64,000 nt of DNA from Rhizobium grahamii CCGE 502 (GCF_000298315.2 NZ_AEYE02000037.1:62001-126000); one strand, 5' to 3'; positions 27,603 to 37,405 are shown, counted from the first letter of the stretch. The notes: a model not told the origin generated them from the letters alone. A program made the numbers and translations.

Positions 27603-29210
27603 ATGTCACTATTTCCCGCAGCCACCCGCCGCAGCTTTCTCCTGGCCTCGGTCGCACTCGGTGTTACCGCTACAATGCGGCTCCCGGCCTTTGCAGCAAC
27701 GGCAACCCGCGGAGGCACGGCAACGCTTCTGCTTGCCGCCGAGCCGCCGGTTCTGACGACGATCGCCCACACGGCGTATAACGCGGTCTATGTCTCGCCC
27801 AAGACCACGGAAGGCCTTCTGACCTACGACTTCGAACTCAATCCGAAACCGTTGCTGGCCGAGGAATGGACCGTCAGCCCCGATGGCCTCACCTATACCT
27901 TCAAGCTGCGCGGCGCCGTGAAATGGCATGACGGCCAGCCCTTTACCTCCGCAGACGTCGCCTTCTCGATCAAGACCCTGAAGGAAGTGCACCCGCGCGG
28001 TCGCAACACCTTCCTCAATCTCGTCGATATCGAAACGCCCGACGCACTGACGGCCATCCTCAAGCTTTCCAAGCCGGCGCCCTATCTGATCACCGCGCTT
28101 GCGGCCTCCGAAACGCCGATCGTGCCGCGCCATATCTATGAAGGCACCAAGGTCGCGGAAAATCCGGCCAATCTGGCGCCGATCGGAACCGGCCCCTTCA
28201 AGTTCAAGGAGTGGGTACGCGGCAGCCATATCGTCTATGAGCGCAACCCGGACTACTGGGACCAGCCACGCCCGTATCTCGACCAGCTGATCATCCGCTT
28301 CGTTCCTGATGCCGCCGCCCGCTCGATCGCGATCGAGACCGGGGAGATCGATCTCGCGCCCTCGACGCCTGTGCCGCTCAGCGATCTCGAACGTCTGCAG
28401 GCTGTCGAAGGGCTCGCCTTTGAGACCAAGGGCTATCAATACCAGAACGGCGTCAGCCGCATCGAGTTCAACCTCGAGCGCCCCTTATTCAAGGATGTGC
28501 GCGTGCGCCGCGCCTTCGCCCATGTCATCGACCGGAACGTCATCCTCAACACCATCAACTACGGCTACGGCGCCGCCATCCCCGGACCGATCAATCCCAA
28601 CCTCGCCAAATGGTACGTGCCGGATCTCAAGACCTATCCGATCGATCTTGCCGCAGCCGAGAAGCTGCTCGATGAGGCGGGTTACCCGCGTGGCGCCGAT
28701 GGCATCCGCGCCCGCATCAATCTCGACTACGTGCCGAGCGGTGAGACCTATCCGCGCGGCTCCGAGTATATCCGCCAGGCATTGGCAAAGGTCGGCATCG
28801 ACGCCACTGTCCGCAGCCAGGATTTCGCGACCTACACGAAACGCATCTACACTGATCGCGACTTCGACTTCGCCTTCGAGGGCATGAGTAATCTCTTCGA
28901 TCCGACGGTTGGCGTGCAGCGCCTTTACTGGAGCAAGAACTTCAAGCCGGGCGTTCCCTTCTCGAACGGCGCGGCCTACAGCAACCCAAAGGTCGATGAA
29001 CTGCTCGAAGCGGCCGCCATAGAGGTCGATCCGACGAAGCGTGTCGAGCAGTGGCGCCAGATCCAGCAGCTCCTCGTTGAGGACGTCCCGGCGATCGACA
29101 TCGTCAGCCAGCCGGAAGTGACGATCTACAACAAGCGGATCTCCGATCACACGATTGGCGGCGAAGGCATCGCGGGCAGCCTCGCCTATGCCTACGTCGC
29201 AGCGTCCTGA
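27603..29210 (+). CDS. ABC transporter solute-binding protein, family 5 (Tat signal)
   Basis: 535 residues from ATG 27603, with GAGGG 10 nt upstream; a TTG at 27594 is the alternative. The N-terminus ATRRSFLLASVALGVTA is a twin-arginine signal, with cleavage likely near AFAATA. Shares KTTEGLLTYDFELNPKP, KWHDGQPFTSADVAFSI and YWSKNFKPGVPFSNGAAYSN with the protein at 16465. First gene of the operon that carries the DszB and DszC homologues, and divergent from its presumed permeases. Confidence 0.9.
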   Translation: MSLFPAATRRSFLLASVALGVTATMRLPAFAATATRGGTATLLLAAEPPVLTTIAHTAYNAVYVSPKTTEGLLTYDFELNPKPLLAEEWTVSPDGLTYTFKLRGAVKWHDGQPFTSADVAFSIKTLKEVHPRGRNTFLNLVDIETPDALTAILKLSKPAPYLITALAASETPIVPRHIYEGTKVAENPANLAPIGTGPFKFKEWVRGSHIVYERNPDYWDQPRPYLDQLIIRFVPDAAARSIAIETGEIDLAPSTPVPLSDLERLQAVEGLAFETKGYQYQNGVSRIEFNLERPLFKDVRVRRAFAHVIDRNVILNTINYGYGAAIPGPINPNLAKWYVPDLKTYPIDLAAAEKLLDEAGYPRGADGIRARINLDYVPSGETYPRGSEYIRQALAKVGIDATVRSQDFATYTKRIYTDRDFDFAFEGMSNLFDPTVGVQRLYWSKNFKPGVPFSNGAAYSNPKVDELLEAAAIEVDPTKRVEQWRQIQQLLVEDVPAIDIVSQPEVTIYNKRISDHTIGGEGIAGSLAYAYVAAS

Positions 29211-29233
29211 ACCAGACCAACGGGAGCATAATC

Positions 29234-30412
29234 ATGTCCATTCAACCTCGTCCCGGATCGATCGTCGGCCTGCCGAAATTCGCCGCCCCGACCGATTTCC
29301 CGGAAAGCCCGCTGTCCCAGGCGCTCAAGCAGCCCGTCCTCCTCGGCCTGTTCCTGCCGATCCAGGCGGGCGGCTGGACGCAATCGACGCTCGAGCGATC
29401 GACCGACTGGCGCTTCGACTACAACAAGGCCTTGACGCTGAAGGCCGAGGAGCTCGGTTTCGATCTAGTCTTCGCGCTGTCGCAATGGCTGCCCAAGGGC
29501 GGCTATGGCGGCGTCTTCGACGGCCAGGCGCTCGACAGCTTCGTATCGACGGCGGCGCTTGCCGGCCTCACCAAGAAGATCATGCTGATCTCGACCATGC
29601 ATGTGCTTTACGGCCCATGGCACCCGCTGCACCTGGCGAAATTCGGGGCAACGCTCGACCATATCACCGGCGGCCGCTGGGGCATCAACGTGGTCACCGG
29701 CCACCGGGCGGTCGAGCACGAGATGTTCGGCTGGCCGCGCATCGAACACGACAAGCGTTATGAGCTGGCAGCCGAATTCCTCGAGGTCGTGCAGCGCCTT
29801 TGGAGCGACAGCGAAAACTTCTCCTTCGAAGGCGAGAGCAGCTGGAAGCTCGGCGGCGGCTTCGTCACGCCCAAGCCAAATTTCGGCCGTCCGATCCTCG
29901 TTAACGCCACAGGTTCAGATGCCGGCATCGCCTTTGCCGGTCGCTACTCGGATATCGTCTTCATCACCAGCCCGACGGGTGCCGACATCGACAGTGCGCT
30001 GGAATCGCTGCCGGCGCATACAAAACGCGTGAAGGACGCGGCAATCGGCGTCGGACGCACCGTGCGCACGCTGCTCAACCCGATGGTGATCTGCCGGCCG
30101 ACGGAGAAAGAGGCCTGGGAACTCGCCGACCGGATCGTGGCCCATGCCGACCAGCGGTCGCCGCAGGGCTTCCAGTCGTTGAACTCGGATGCGCAGGCCT
30201 GGAAGGGACGCGATCCCCAGGATCCCTACCGCGCCATCGGCGGCAATATTCGCGTGATCGGATCGCCCCAACAGGTCGTCGACCAGTTCGTCAAGCTGAA
30301 GGAGACTGGCGTCGACGGCCTGCAGCTCAGCTTCTTCGACTTCCGCGACGATCTCGAATTCTTCGGCTCCAACGTGCTGCCGCTGATGAAGCAAGCCGGC
30401 TTGCGCCACTAG
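29234..30412 (+). CDS. LLM-class FMN-dependent monooxygenase (SfnG/SsuD-like)
   Basis: 392 residues, luciferase-like barrel. RSTDWRFDYNKALTLKAEELGF, LYGPWHPLHLAKFGATLDHITGGRWGINVVTGH and FGWPRIEHDKRYELAAEF match the dimethylsulfone/alkanesulfonate monooxygenase branch (SfnG, SsuD, RutA relatives). Such enzymes cleave a C-S bond with FMNH2 and O2 and leave a sulfinate or sulfite. It sits directly before the DszB homologue, which would suit a monooxygenase that generates the sulfinate. GGGAG lies upstream of the start. Confidence 0.87.
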   Translation: MSIQPRPGSIVGLPKFAAPTDFPESPLSQALKQPVLLGLFLPIQAGGWTQSTLERSTDWRFDYNKALTLKAEELGFDLVFALSQWLPKGGYGGVFDGQALDSFVSTAALAGLTKKIMLISTMHVLYGPWHPLHLAKFGATLDHITGGRWGINVVTGHRAVEHEMFGWPRIEHDKRYELAAEFLEVVQRLWSDSENFSFEGESSWKLGGGFVTPKPNFGRPILVNATGSDAGIAFAGRYSDIVFITSPTGADIDSALESLPAHTKRVKDAAIGVGRTVRTLLNPMVICRPTEKEAWELADRIVAHADQRSPQGFQSLNSDAQAWKGRDPQDPYRAIGGNIRVIGSPQQVVDQFVKLKETGVDGLQLSFFDFRDDLEFFGSNVLPLMKQAGLRH

Positions 30413-30422
30413 GAGAAATGCC

Positions 30423-31460
30423 ATGACAAGCAATGCCATTTCCGAAATCTGGTACACGCGCTGCCCGGTGCCGACGCCCGTCGGTCTTGCCGCGCAGCTC
30501 GGCTATCTCGAGGAAAATTTCCGCAAGGACGGCGTGACGCTGAAATCGATCATCGATTCACCCGATCGCAACATTCGCCAGAGCCATTTCAACCACGCGC
30601 TCGACTGGTCGTTCCGCCATGGCGGCAATGTCCCCCCGATCCGCGCCCGCTCCGAGGGCCGCAAGACACGGCTCGTCGGCATCACCTGGACCGATGAATT
30701 CCAGGCGATCATCACTTTGGCTGAAACCGGCATCAAGACCACAAAGGACCTGAAAGGACGCCGCTTCGGCATCGCTCGCCGCCCTGAAGGTATCGTCGAC
30801 TTCATGCGTGCCACGGCTCTCAAGGGGCTGATTTCCGCCCTCTCGCTCGAAGGTCTGGCAGTCGAAGACGTCGAAATCGTCGAAATCGCGCTTTCGGACT
30901 CCGTGCTGTCTACCCAGGAAGGCCCCTCCCTCTTCGGGCTGAAGCGCCGGCAGGCCTATGGCGAGGAAGTCGCCGCCCTCATTCTCGGCGACGTCGACGC
31001 CATCTATGTGAAAGGCACGGCCGGCATCAATGTCGCCAACCTGATAGGCGCCGTTGAGGTGGCGGAGTTCGGCTTCCACCCCGATCCGAAGATCCGCATC
31101 AATTCCGGCTCGCCCCGCGTGCTGACAGTGGACGAATTGCTCGCCGACGAGCGGCCGGATCTCGTTGCGCTCCTGCTGGAATCGATCTTCAAGGCAAGCT
31201 CCTGGGCCAAAGCACATCCCGATGAAACGAGGCGGTTCGTCGCGCGCGAGGCAGGTGCCACGGAAGAGCAGGTTCTTGCCGCCAATGGCCCTGATATCCA
31301 CAAGCACCTCGGCCTTGGCCTGCAGCCGGAACTGGTGGACGCAATCGGGCACTACAAGGACTTTCTGCGCGATTTCGGCTTCCTCGCCGCCGATTTCGAC
31401 ATCGCTGACTGGGTTGACCGCCGCCACATCGACGCCTTCGACCGGCGCGCCGTGGCCTGA
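30423..31460 (+). CDS. DszB-like sulfinate desulfinase homologue
   Basis: 345 residues with the type-2 periplasmic-binding fold but no signal peptide, as expected for a cytosolic enzyme. DszB (2'-hydroxybiphenyl-2-sulfinate desulfinase) uses Cys27, His60 and Arg70. Here YTRCPVPTP gives Cys14, SHFNHALDW gives His55 and SFRHGGNVPPI gives Arg65. The His-Arg spacing of ten is identical, and the GGxxPP and TRLVGIT blocks also match. Length is close to DszB (365). It is flanked by an LLM monooxygenase and a DszC-like protein, the same functional trio as the 4S desulfurisation pathway. AGGAG precedes the ATG. The alternative is a substrate-binding protein of the SsuA type, but the missing signal peptide and the conserved Cys argue against it. 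Substrate unknown. Confidence 0.75.
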   Translation: MTSNAISEIWYTRCPVPTPVGLAAQLGYLEENFRKDGVTLKSIIDSPDRNIRQSHFNHALDWSFRHGGNVPPIRARSEGRKTRLVGITWTDEFQAIITLAETGIKTTKDLKGRRFGIARRPEGIVDFMRATALKGLISALSLEGLAVEDVEIVEIALSDSVLSTQEGPSLFGLKRRQAYGEEVAALILGDVDAIYVKGTAGINVANLIGAVEVAEFGFHPDPKIRINSGSPRVLTVDELLADERPDLVALLLESIFKASSWAKAHPDETRRFVAREAGATEEQVLAANGPDIHKHLGLGLQPELVDAIGHYKDFLRDFGFLAADFDIADWVDRRHIDAFDRRAVA

Positions 31461-31479
31461 ACCGGGAGACCAGCACACC

Positions 31480-32634
31480 ATGCTTCAGGAAAAGATCGAT
31501 CCGGTTGACAAGGCGCGGCGGCTCGCCGTCGATTTCACCGAGCGCGCCGCTCACTTTGATGCGACGGGAGATTTTCCGTTCGAGAACTTCACGCGTCTCT
31601 TCGAGGCCGGCCTGCTTGGACTGGTGACGGCGCCCGAGCATGGCGGCCATGGTGGCGGGCTTGCCGAGGCACAAGCGGTGATTACCGAAATCGCCCGCGG
31701 CGAACCCTCGACCGCGCTTGTGCTTGCCATGCACTACAACAGCCACTACAGCCTGCGCCGCTTCGCGAAGTGGCCAGCCCACCTCGCGGAGCGGGTACTG
31801 ACGGCCAACCGGCTCGGTCCTGCGCTGATCAATGCCGCCCAGGCCGAGCCACGCATCGGTTCCCCCGCCCACGGTGCGCTGCCCGAGACCATCGCGCGCC
31901 GCGACGGAGACGTCTGGCGCATCAGCGGCCACAAGAGCTACGTGACCGGCATACCGGTGCTGAAATGGGTGTCGCTGCTGGCGCTAACCGACGAGGAGGT
32001 GCCGCGGCTGGCATCCTTCCTCGTTCCCACCGACAGCCCGGGTGTGCGCATCGAGAAGAAATGGAATGCCGCCGGCATGCATGCGACAGCGAGCGATGAT
32101 ATCATTCTCGACAACGTCGTCGTTCCGCTGGAGGACATTGTCGAATCCCAGCCTGCCTCCGAGCCGCTGCGTCGCGAAGAGCATGCAACCGCCTTCTTCT
32201 TCTCGCTGATCGGTGCGGTCTATCATGGCGTGGCGCTGTCCGCGCGCGACCGCGTGCTCGCCTTCGCCGCCCATCACACGCCGGCAAGCCTCGGCGCGCC
32301 GCTATCGACGGTTCCCCGTATTCAGGACGGGCTCGGAGAGATCGAAGTCCGGTTGGCAACCAATGCTCGATTGCTGCGCTCACTCGGCGAAGACGTCGAT
32401 GCCGGCAGGGTCGTCGGAATGGATGGCATGCACGTCCGCCATGTCGTCATCGACAACGCAGTCGCAATCACCAGCCTTGCCCTTGAGCTCGCCGGAAACC
32501 CCGGTCTCAACCGCGACTTTCACCTCGAGCGCCATCACCGCGACGCCATCACAGCGCGGTCCCATGCCCCGCAAAGCCACATGATCCGCACGATCGCCGC
32601 CCGCAATGCGCTCGGCCGTCTCGCATCGCGATAA
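31480..32634 (+). CDS. Acyl-CoA dehydrogenase-fold flavoprotein (DszC-like)
   Basis: 384 residues from ATG 31480, with GGGAGA upstream, 19 nt after the DszB-like stop; the longer open frame is antisense noise over that gene. Domains: N-terminal helices with EHGGHGGGLAEAQAVITEIARGEPSTALVLAMHYNSHYSLRRF, the middle beta domain around KKWNAAGMHATASDD, and C-terminal helices ending in ERHHRDAITARSHAPQSHMI. It differs from the other four DszC-type proteins here in lacking the DWDGxGQ motif. Third gene of the Dsz-like set. Confidence 0.82.
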   Translation: MLQEKIDPVDKARRLAVDFTERAAHFDATGDFPFENFTRLFEAGLLGLVTAPEHGGHGGGLAEAQAVITEIARGEPSTALVLAMHYNSHYSLRRFAKWPAHLAERVLTANRLGPALINAAQAEPRIGSPAHGALPETIARRDGDVWRISGHKSYVTGIPVLKWVSLLALTDEEVPRLASFLVPTDSPGVRIEKKWNAAGMHATASDDIILDNVVVPLEDIVESQPASEPLRREEHATAFFFSLIGAVYHGVALSARDRVLAFAAHHTPASLGAPLSTVPRIQDGLGEIEVRLATNARLLRSLGEDVDAGRVVGMDGMHVRHVVIDNAVAITSLALELAGNPGLNRDFHLERHHRDAITARSHAPQSHMIRTIAARNALGRLASR

Positions 32635-32686
32635 TTGGGTGATGACCCAGAGCTTTACTGTTTGATTTCACAAGCGCAGGGCAACT

Positions 32687-33757
32687 ATGAGAAAAGACGC
32701 CGAATTCCTCTGGTACATACCAAATGACACGAGGCCGGGGCATCGGGGCGATACCGTCGCTGAAAATCACAACAGCCTCGCAACGCTGATGGATCATGCC
32801 CGGGCACTCGAACAGCACGGTTGGAAAGGTGCGCTTATCGGAACGGGCTGGGGCAGACCTGATACCTTTACCGTTGCGGCAGCGCTTGCGGCGAGCACGA
32901 CGACGTTCGAACCGCTAATTGCTGTCCGCCCCGGCTACTGGCGGCCTGCGAACTTCGCGTCGGCGGCCGCGACACTCGACCACCTGACAGGCGGGCGCGT
33001 ACGCGTCAACATCGTCTCCGGCCTCGACAATCTCTCCGCCTATGGCGACCAAGAAGGAGATCAGGCGCAGCGCTACGCCCGCACCAAAGAGTTCATGGCT
33101 CTGGTTCGCAGGCTCTGGACGGAAGAAGCCGTCAGCTATAACGGCGAGCACTTTGGCGTCTCCGAGTCGACCGTCATACCGCGCATCCAGATCCGCGGCG
33201 ATCGTCGCCACCCGAAGCTCTATTTCGGCGGCGCCTCCGAGGCGGCCGAACGCGTCGCGGCCACCGAGGCGGATGTCCAACTGTTCTGGGGCGAGCCGCT
33301 CGACGGTGTCCGCGAGCGAATCGCGCGCCTGAAGGCGTTGAGCCGGGAGCTCGACCGAGATCTACCCCCGCTCGAGTTCGGGCTGAGGATCACCACGCTC
33401 GTGCGCGACACCACCGAGCAGGCATGGGCCGACGCCGAAGCGAAGGTTGCCGAAATGGCCAAGGGCAATGGCGCCGGCTGGAGCGATCACCGCAGGGCGG
33501 TCGCGGTCGGTCAGCAGCGGCTGTTCGACCTACACCAGTCAGGCGACGTCCTCGACGACAATCTCTATACCGCCCCCGGCAAATTCGGCGGCGGCGGCGC
33601 CGGCACGACCTGGCTGGTCGGCTCTGCGGCGGACGTCGCCAATTCCTTGCGCAAGTATCAAAATCTGGGCATCACGCATTTCGTGCTCTCCGATACGCCT
33701 TACCTCGCGGAGATCAGACGGCAGGGAAATCAGCTGCTGCCGCTTCTGCGCGGCTGA
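32687..33757 (+). CDS. LLM-class FMN-dependent monooxygenase (alkanesulfonate type, SsuD-like)
   Basis: 356 residues, close to SsuD length. Features: FLWYIPNDTRPGHRGDT at the start, HGWKGALIGTGWGRPDTFTVAA, YWRPANFASAAATLDHLTGGRVRVNIVSG and PKLYFGGASEAAERVAA, all in positions used for FMN and sulfonate binding in SsuD-type proteins. The gap of 52 nt to the DszC-like gene suggests the same transcript. Last gene of the sulfur island. Confidence 0.87.
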   Translation: MRKDAEFLWYIPNDTRPGHRGDTVAENHNSLATLMDHARALEQHGWKGALIGTGWGRPDTFTVAAALAASTTTFEPLIAVRPGYWRPANFASAAATLDHLTGGRVRVNIVSGLDNLSAYGDQEGDQAQRYARTKEFMALVRRLWTEEAVSYNGEHFGVSESTVIPRIQIRGDRRHPKLYFGGASEAAERVAATEADVQLFWGEPLDGVRERIARLKALSRELDRDLPPLEFGLRITTLVRDTTEQAWADAEAKVAEMAKGNGAGWSDHRRAVAVGQQRLFDLHQSGDVLDDNLYTAPGKFGGGGAGTTWLVGSAADVANSLRKYQNLGITHFVLSDTPYLAEIRRQGNQLLPLLRG

Positions 33758-35159
33758 GATGTGAGTGTGGGAGAGCAGATACGCCCGCGCACCGCATTCC
33801 TCCGATCCTGAGCCCTTCCGCTCCAGACGCCACACAACCCGCTAGCTTTCGTTAAACGGCTGTTTTTGGCAAGGGTGCATAAACCCCGTCTGGTGATCGC
33901 GAGACCAGCCTAGTTATGGACGGACAGGCTATGAGCGCTGGTATGAACTGCTATGCCTGAAGCTATGTTCTGACATAGAATGTTCCATATGATCGAAGGA
34001 GTTGCAGATCGGTTGCAGGGGCCATTCCGACGCTGTCACATAAACAAGGGCTCGGGGTCGCGGCAAGTTTCGACGGTGGCGAAACGCATCCCTCGCTGTT
34101 GTTCGTAGCAGCGCAGTGCCCGTCTGAAAGTTGAACGCGCGACGGCCCGGGAGCAGGGCCAACTAACTGCCGATCCAGGCTTGCGTGCCACGCGATGTGG
34201 TTTGACATCCAGGCGGGTAGAGCGCCGAATGAATGTCCCTATAGCGCGGCGATCAGGATTGCAATACGAATCTCACCGTGATTGTCGCCGCGCAGTCCCG
34301 CCGAGGAGTCGGAATTCATGTGCCCAAGGTTGGTCATCTGCTTGAGCCTGGTGCCTTTCGTAGTTGCTGCGGTCTAGTTGCTCCGGCCAGAGCGCAAAGA
34401 TCTCTTCCAACCGGCCCAATCTGCGTCAGTGCCATCGAACAGGACTCGGCGCAGGGACCGAAGTAAGCGGCTGTCACCTTATTGTTCCAAGGTCGAGTAT
34501 TCCATCAACGATGGACGGCGCTCCTCGCACCGATCTTGCTCCGTCTGCGAAACCGGGGACACGGGTGTTTAGGCTCGACGCCGTCGCTTGCGACCACCAA
34601 TCCACTAGCGCCAAGCCGCAGGCAACTTCGCTTGCCGCCAGAAGAGGGGTGAACGCCTTGACTGGGACATGGTGCTAATCCAGCCAGATCTCCGCTGTGG
34701 TAGCGATATGAGTCGATTTGAAGATACGGAAGCCGCCCTGACCGAGAAGCTGCGCGCACTGAAGGTGAAGCCCGACATGACGATAAATCTATCGGCCATC
34801 GGGGTTCCACTGAGCGCCGCCGGGCTCTAGCAGAAAGAGATCATGGCAGTCCTTTATGCGTTAGAACAGGACAAGATCGTCGCGTTTGCGCCGGGGAACA
34901 GGCTCCGGCTGCTGAAGCCGTTGCCCTGACGGCATCAATGCAGGGGTTCACTCATAGTTAACGCTTAAGGGCACCCTAAACGATACCTTCGCAGACGCGT
35001 CCTAGGCGTGACTGCACCATCACCCTTCAGCCTACGGTCCGCATGAGACGAACTGCGATCGCAAGCGGTTATGCGACGAGATTGTGGGAGGTACTGGTTG
35101 CTGGCACTCAGAGACTTGTCCATTCGGCATTCCGAGTTGCTTTTGCTAATTTAGTGCCG
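33758..35159. other. 1.4 kb gene-poor region
   Basis: No intact gene recognised. It contains one small gene interrupted by an amber codon (34708-34929) and a short palindrome CTATGT-TCTG-ACATAG at 33963-33978. Other open frames overlap on both strands without ribosome binding sites. Confidence 0.5.
34708..34929 (+). pseudogene. Small gene interrupted by an in-frame TAG
   Basis: From ATG 34708 the frame reads MSRFEDTEAALTEKLRALKV, then 20 more residues to TAG at 34828-34830, and then carries on in the same frame with QKEIMAVLYALEQDKIVAFA to a TGA at 34927-34929. Both halves have protein-like composition and read like one 73-residue protein. The amber codon therefore looks like a recent point mutation. 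I do not recognise the family. Confidence 0.5.
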
Positions 35160-36629
35160 TCAATCAACCTTCGATGAATCCCGCCAGGCCCGCTCGAAAG
35201 GCAGCCTCCACGCATGCGGTGCGATAAGCTGGTGGATCGATTTCGGGCCCCAGCCGCCCTGATCGTAGAGGCGCACCGGCGGCGGGTTGTCCAGTAGCGG
35301 CTGCGAGACCTCCCAGAGCCGTTCGATCCCCTCGGCGGTGGTGAACAGCGTGTGGTCGCCGCGCATAGCGTCGAGAATCAGGCGCTCATAGGCCTCCAAG
35401 ACTTCGCCGATCAAGCCTGTTTCACTCATGGCGAACTGCAGCGAGAGTTTGTCGAGCCGGAAACCCGGACCTGGGCGCTTGCCGTAAAAGGAAAGAGAGA
35501 CCTTGGAGGCGTCGGCGAGGTCGAAGGTGAGGTGATCCGGCCCCTGCGCGCCGACGCCGGAACCCGCCGGAAACATCGATTTCGGCGGCTCGCGGAAGGC
35601 AATCGAGATAATGCGCTGCCCTTGAGCCAGGCGCTTGCCAGTACGCAGGAAGAAGGGGACGCCCGCCCAGCGCCAATTGTCGATTGCGCATTTGAGAGCG
35701 ATGAACGTATCGGTGTCGCTCTCGGGATCGACCCCCGGCTCTTTGCGATAGCCGATATATTGACCGCGCACCACGTCGCGCGGCTCGATCGGCAGCATGG
35801 AGCGGAACACCTTGTTCTTCTCCTCGGAGATCGGCGCTGGTTCAAGGGCTGTGGGCGGCTCCATTGCCATGAAGGCGAGGATCTGAAAGAGGTGGGTCAC
35901 CACCATGTCGCGATAGGCGCCGGTGGTCTCGTAGAATGCCGCGCGGGTCGAAAGACCTAACGTCTCCGGCACATCGATCTGCACATGGTCGATGAAATTG
36001 CGATTCCAGATCGGCTCGAACAGGCCGTTAGCAAAGCGGAACGCCAGGATGTTCTGCGCCGGCTCCTTTCCGAGGAAGTGGTCTATACGGAAGATCTGCT
36101 TCTCGTCGAACACCTCGTGCAGTTTGCTGTTGAGTTCCACGGCGCTGGCAAGGTCTGTTCCGAACGGTTTTTCCATGATGATACGGGAACGCTCCACCAG
36201 CCCGGCCTCGGCGAGAAGCTGCACGGCTGGGAGCGCCGCTTTCGGCGGCACCGACAGGTAATGCACGCGCCGCGTCTCTGGTCCCATTGCCTCTTCAGCC
36301 TTAGTTACCGCGTCCTTCAGCACGTGGGCACCCGCGCCGATCGGTGCGTAATCAAGTGATGCGGCAAAAGTCTCCCATTCAGCCTGCGTGAACTTGCGGG
36401 TCAAGAACTTATCCAGCGCCTCGCGAGCAATGGTGCGAAAACCATCGACATCGATATCGTCGAGCGACACGCCGACGATCCGGCAACCCGGGATGAAACC
36501 GGCGTTAACAAGGTGGAACAACCCCGGAAGCAGTTTACGCCGGGAGAGATCACCCGTAGCACCGACGAGCACGACGACCTGCGGATAGCCGGGGCCGACC
36601 CTTGTGGAATTCTTGCGCAAAATGTCCAT
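35160..36629 (-). CDS. zwf: Glucose-6-phosphate 1-dehydrogenase
   Basis: 489 residues, normal for G6PDH. VVLVGATGDLSRRKLLPGLF is the NADP-binding dinucleotide motif, and RIDHFLGKEPAQNILAFRF is the substrate-binding/active-site signature (His and Lys of DHFLGK). It oxidises glucose 6-phosphate to 6-phosphogluconolactone and supplies NADPH. ATG 36629 is preferred over a GTG at 36656, though neither has a strong ribosome binding site. It is alone, without pgl or edd, which suggests a plasmid paralogue of the chromosomal gene. Confidence 0.93.
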   Translation of the reverse strand: MDILRKNSTRVGPGYPQVVVLVGATGDLSRRKLLPGLFHLVNAGFIPGCRIVGVSLDDIDVDGFRTIAREALDKFLTRKFTQAEWETFAASLDYAPIGAGAHVLKDAVTKAEEAMGPETRRVHYLSVPPKAALPAVQLLAEAGLVERSRIIMEKPFGTDLASAVELNSKLHEVFDEKQIFRIDHFLGKEPAQNILAFRFANGLFEPIWNRNFIDHVQIDVPETLGLSTRAAFYETTGAYRDMVVTHLFQILAFMAMEPPTALEPAPISEEKNKVFRSMLPIEPRDVVRGQYIGYRKEPGVDPESDTDTFIALKCAIDNWRWAGVPFFLRTGKRLAQGQRIISIAFREPPKSMFPAGSGVGAQGPDHLTFDLADASKVSLSFYGKRPGPGFRLDKLSLQFAMSETGLIGEVLEAYERLILDAMRGDHTLFTTAEGIERLWEVSQPLLDNPPPVRLYDQGGWGPKSIHQLIAPHAWRLPFERAWRDSSKVD

Positions 36630-36897
36630 CCCAGAGTTTTCAATTGCACCCAGCACGGGGACGACACCGCGACTGCCCCGCGCCGTCGCGAAGCTGGCTG
36701 TCCACGTCCTCGAAGCGGTTACGGCAAACCCTTACCCGACCTGAGGTTGAATAGAGGCATGGATCCCGAGGTCAATCAAGGGGTAAGCGGCCGCCCTTCG
36801 TAGAACGTCAGTCTTGCTGAGGCCGTGTTACTTAAGGCGGGACGGTCGCCAGTGGCCACGTCTAAGGTGCGATCCTCCTCTGCTGCGTGCCGCTTAG

Positions 36898-37068
36898 CTA
36901 CTCGCCGTCTCGAACCCGCTGAATGTAGCGCCTTCTGTCCTCTTCGGTTGCGCCAATGGATAGATCCTGCCCCAGCTCAATACGCTGGGCTACAGGTTGC
37001 CAAGGCCTTCCGGGGTTTTCCTTTGTCCATAGCTGCCTCGCACGTCGTTCGATTTCAGCGTCTTCCAA
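36898..37068 (-). CDS. Small hypothetical protein, 56 residues, TTG start
   Basis: The minus strand reads a TTG start at 37068 preceded by GGAGGAG, then EDAEIERRARQLWTKENPG, PWQPVAQRIELGQDLSIGA and a TEEDRRRYIQRVRDGE end, stopping at 36898-36900. The strong Shine-Dalgarno site and the acidic-basic helical composition support a real gene. The start resembles small DUF2934-like proteins of rhizobia, but I do not assign a function. Confidence 0.6.
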   Translation of the reverse strand: MEDAEIERRARQLWTKENPGRPWQPVAQRIELGQDLSIGATEEDRRRYIQRVRDGE

Positions 37069-37222
37069 GCTAGTCTCCTCCGTTTCAACGAAGGTAGCAC
37101 GGGTGGGCTTTAGGCACGAGCTGACCTTGATGGAACCTTTACAGAGCTATGGCCAATCCGAAACGGCTTTGGCGACAGATTTTCCGCGTTGTTAAACTTC
37201 TCCACAGCGGGCAAAAGTCAGG

Positions 37223-37405
37223 TCAACGGCCCATCGTCGCGTATTTTGAGGTGAGACGTCGAACCTGATCGTTCTTGTATTCTTCTGCCGCCTCGCGAGA
37301 AGAGAAGATTTCACGATCCGTGACTGCGTCGTTTTCTTCAACGGTTACGAGGTACTGGCTCCTTAGGGGAACCACCTCAACCTTGAAGGCTCGGTTGCGT
37401 TCCAT
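37223..37405 (-). CDS. Small hypothetical protein, 60 residues
   Basis: GGGAGGAAGAG immediately precedes the ATG at 37405. The sequence (FKVEVVPLRSQYLVTVEEND, then SSREAAEEYKNDQVRRL) looks like a compact beta-beta-alpha protein. Divergent from the HNH gene. Family not recognised. Confidence 0.6.
   Translation of the reverse strand: MERNRAFKVEVVPLRSQYLVTVEENDAVTDREIFSSREAAEEYKNDQVRRLTSKYATMGR

Noticed and set aside
29234-33757. Reading the 29.2-33.8 kb operon as an authentic dibenzothiophene dsz operon
   Set aside because: The LLM enzymes resemble the SfnG and SsuD branches more than DszA, and the DszC-like protein lacks the motif shared by the other DszC-type proteins here. Only the DszB active-site match is strong, so the substrate is left open.
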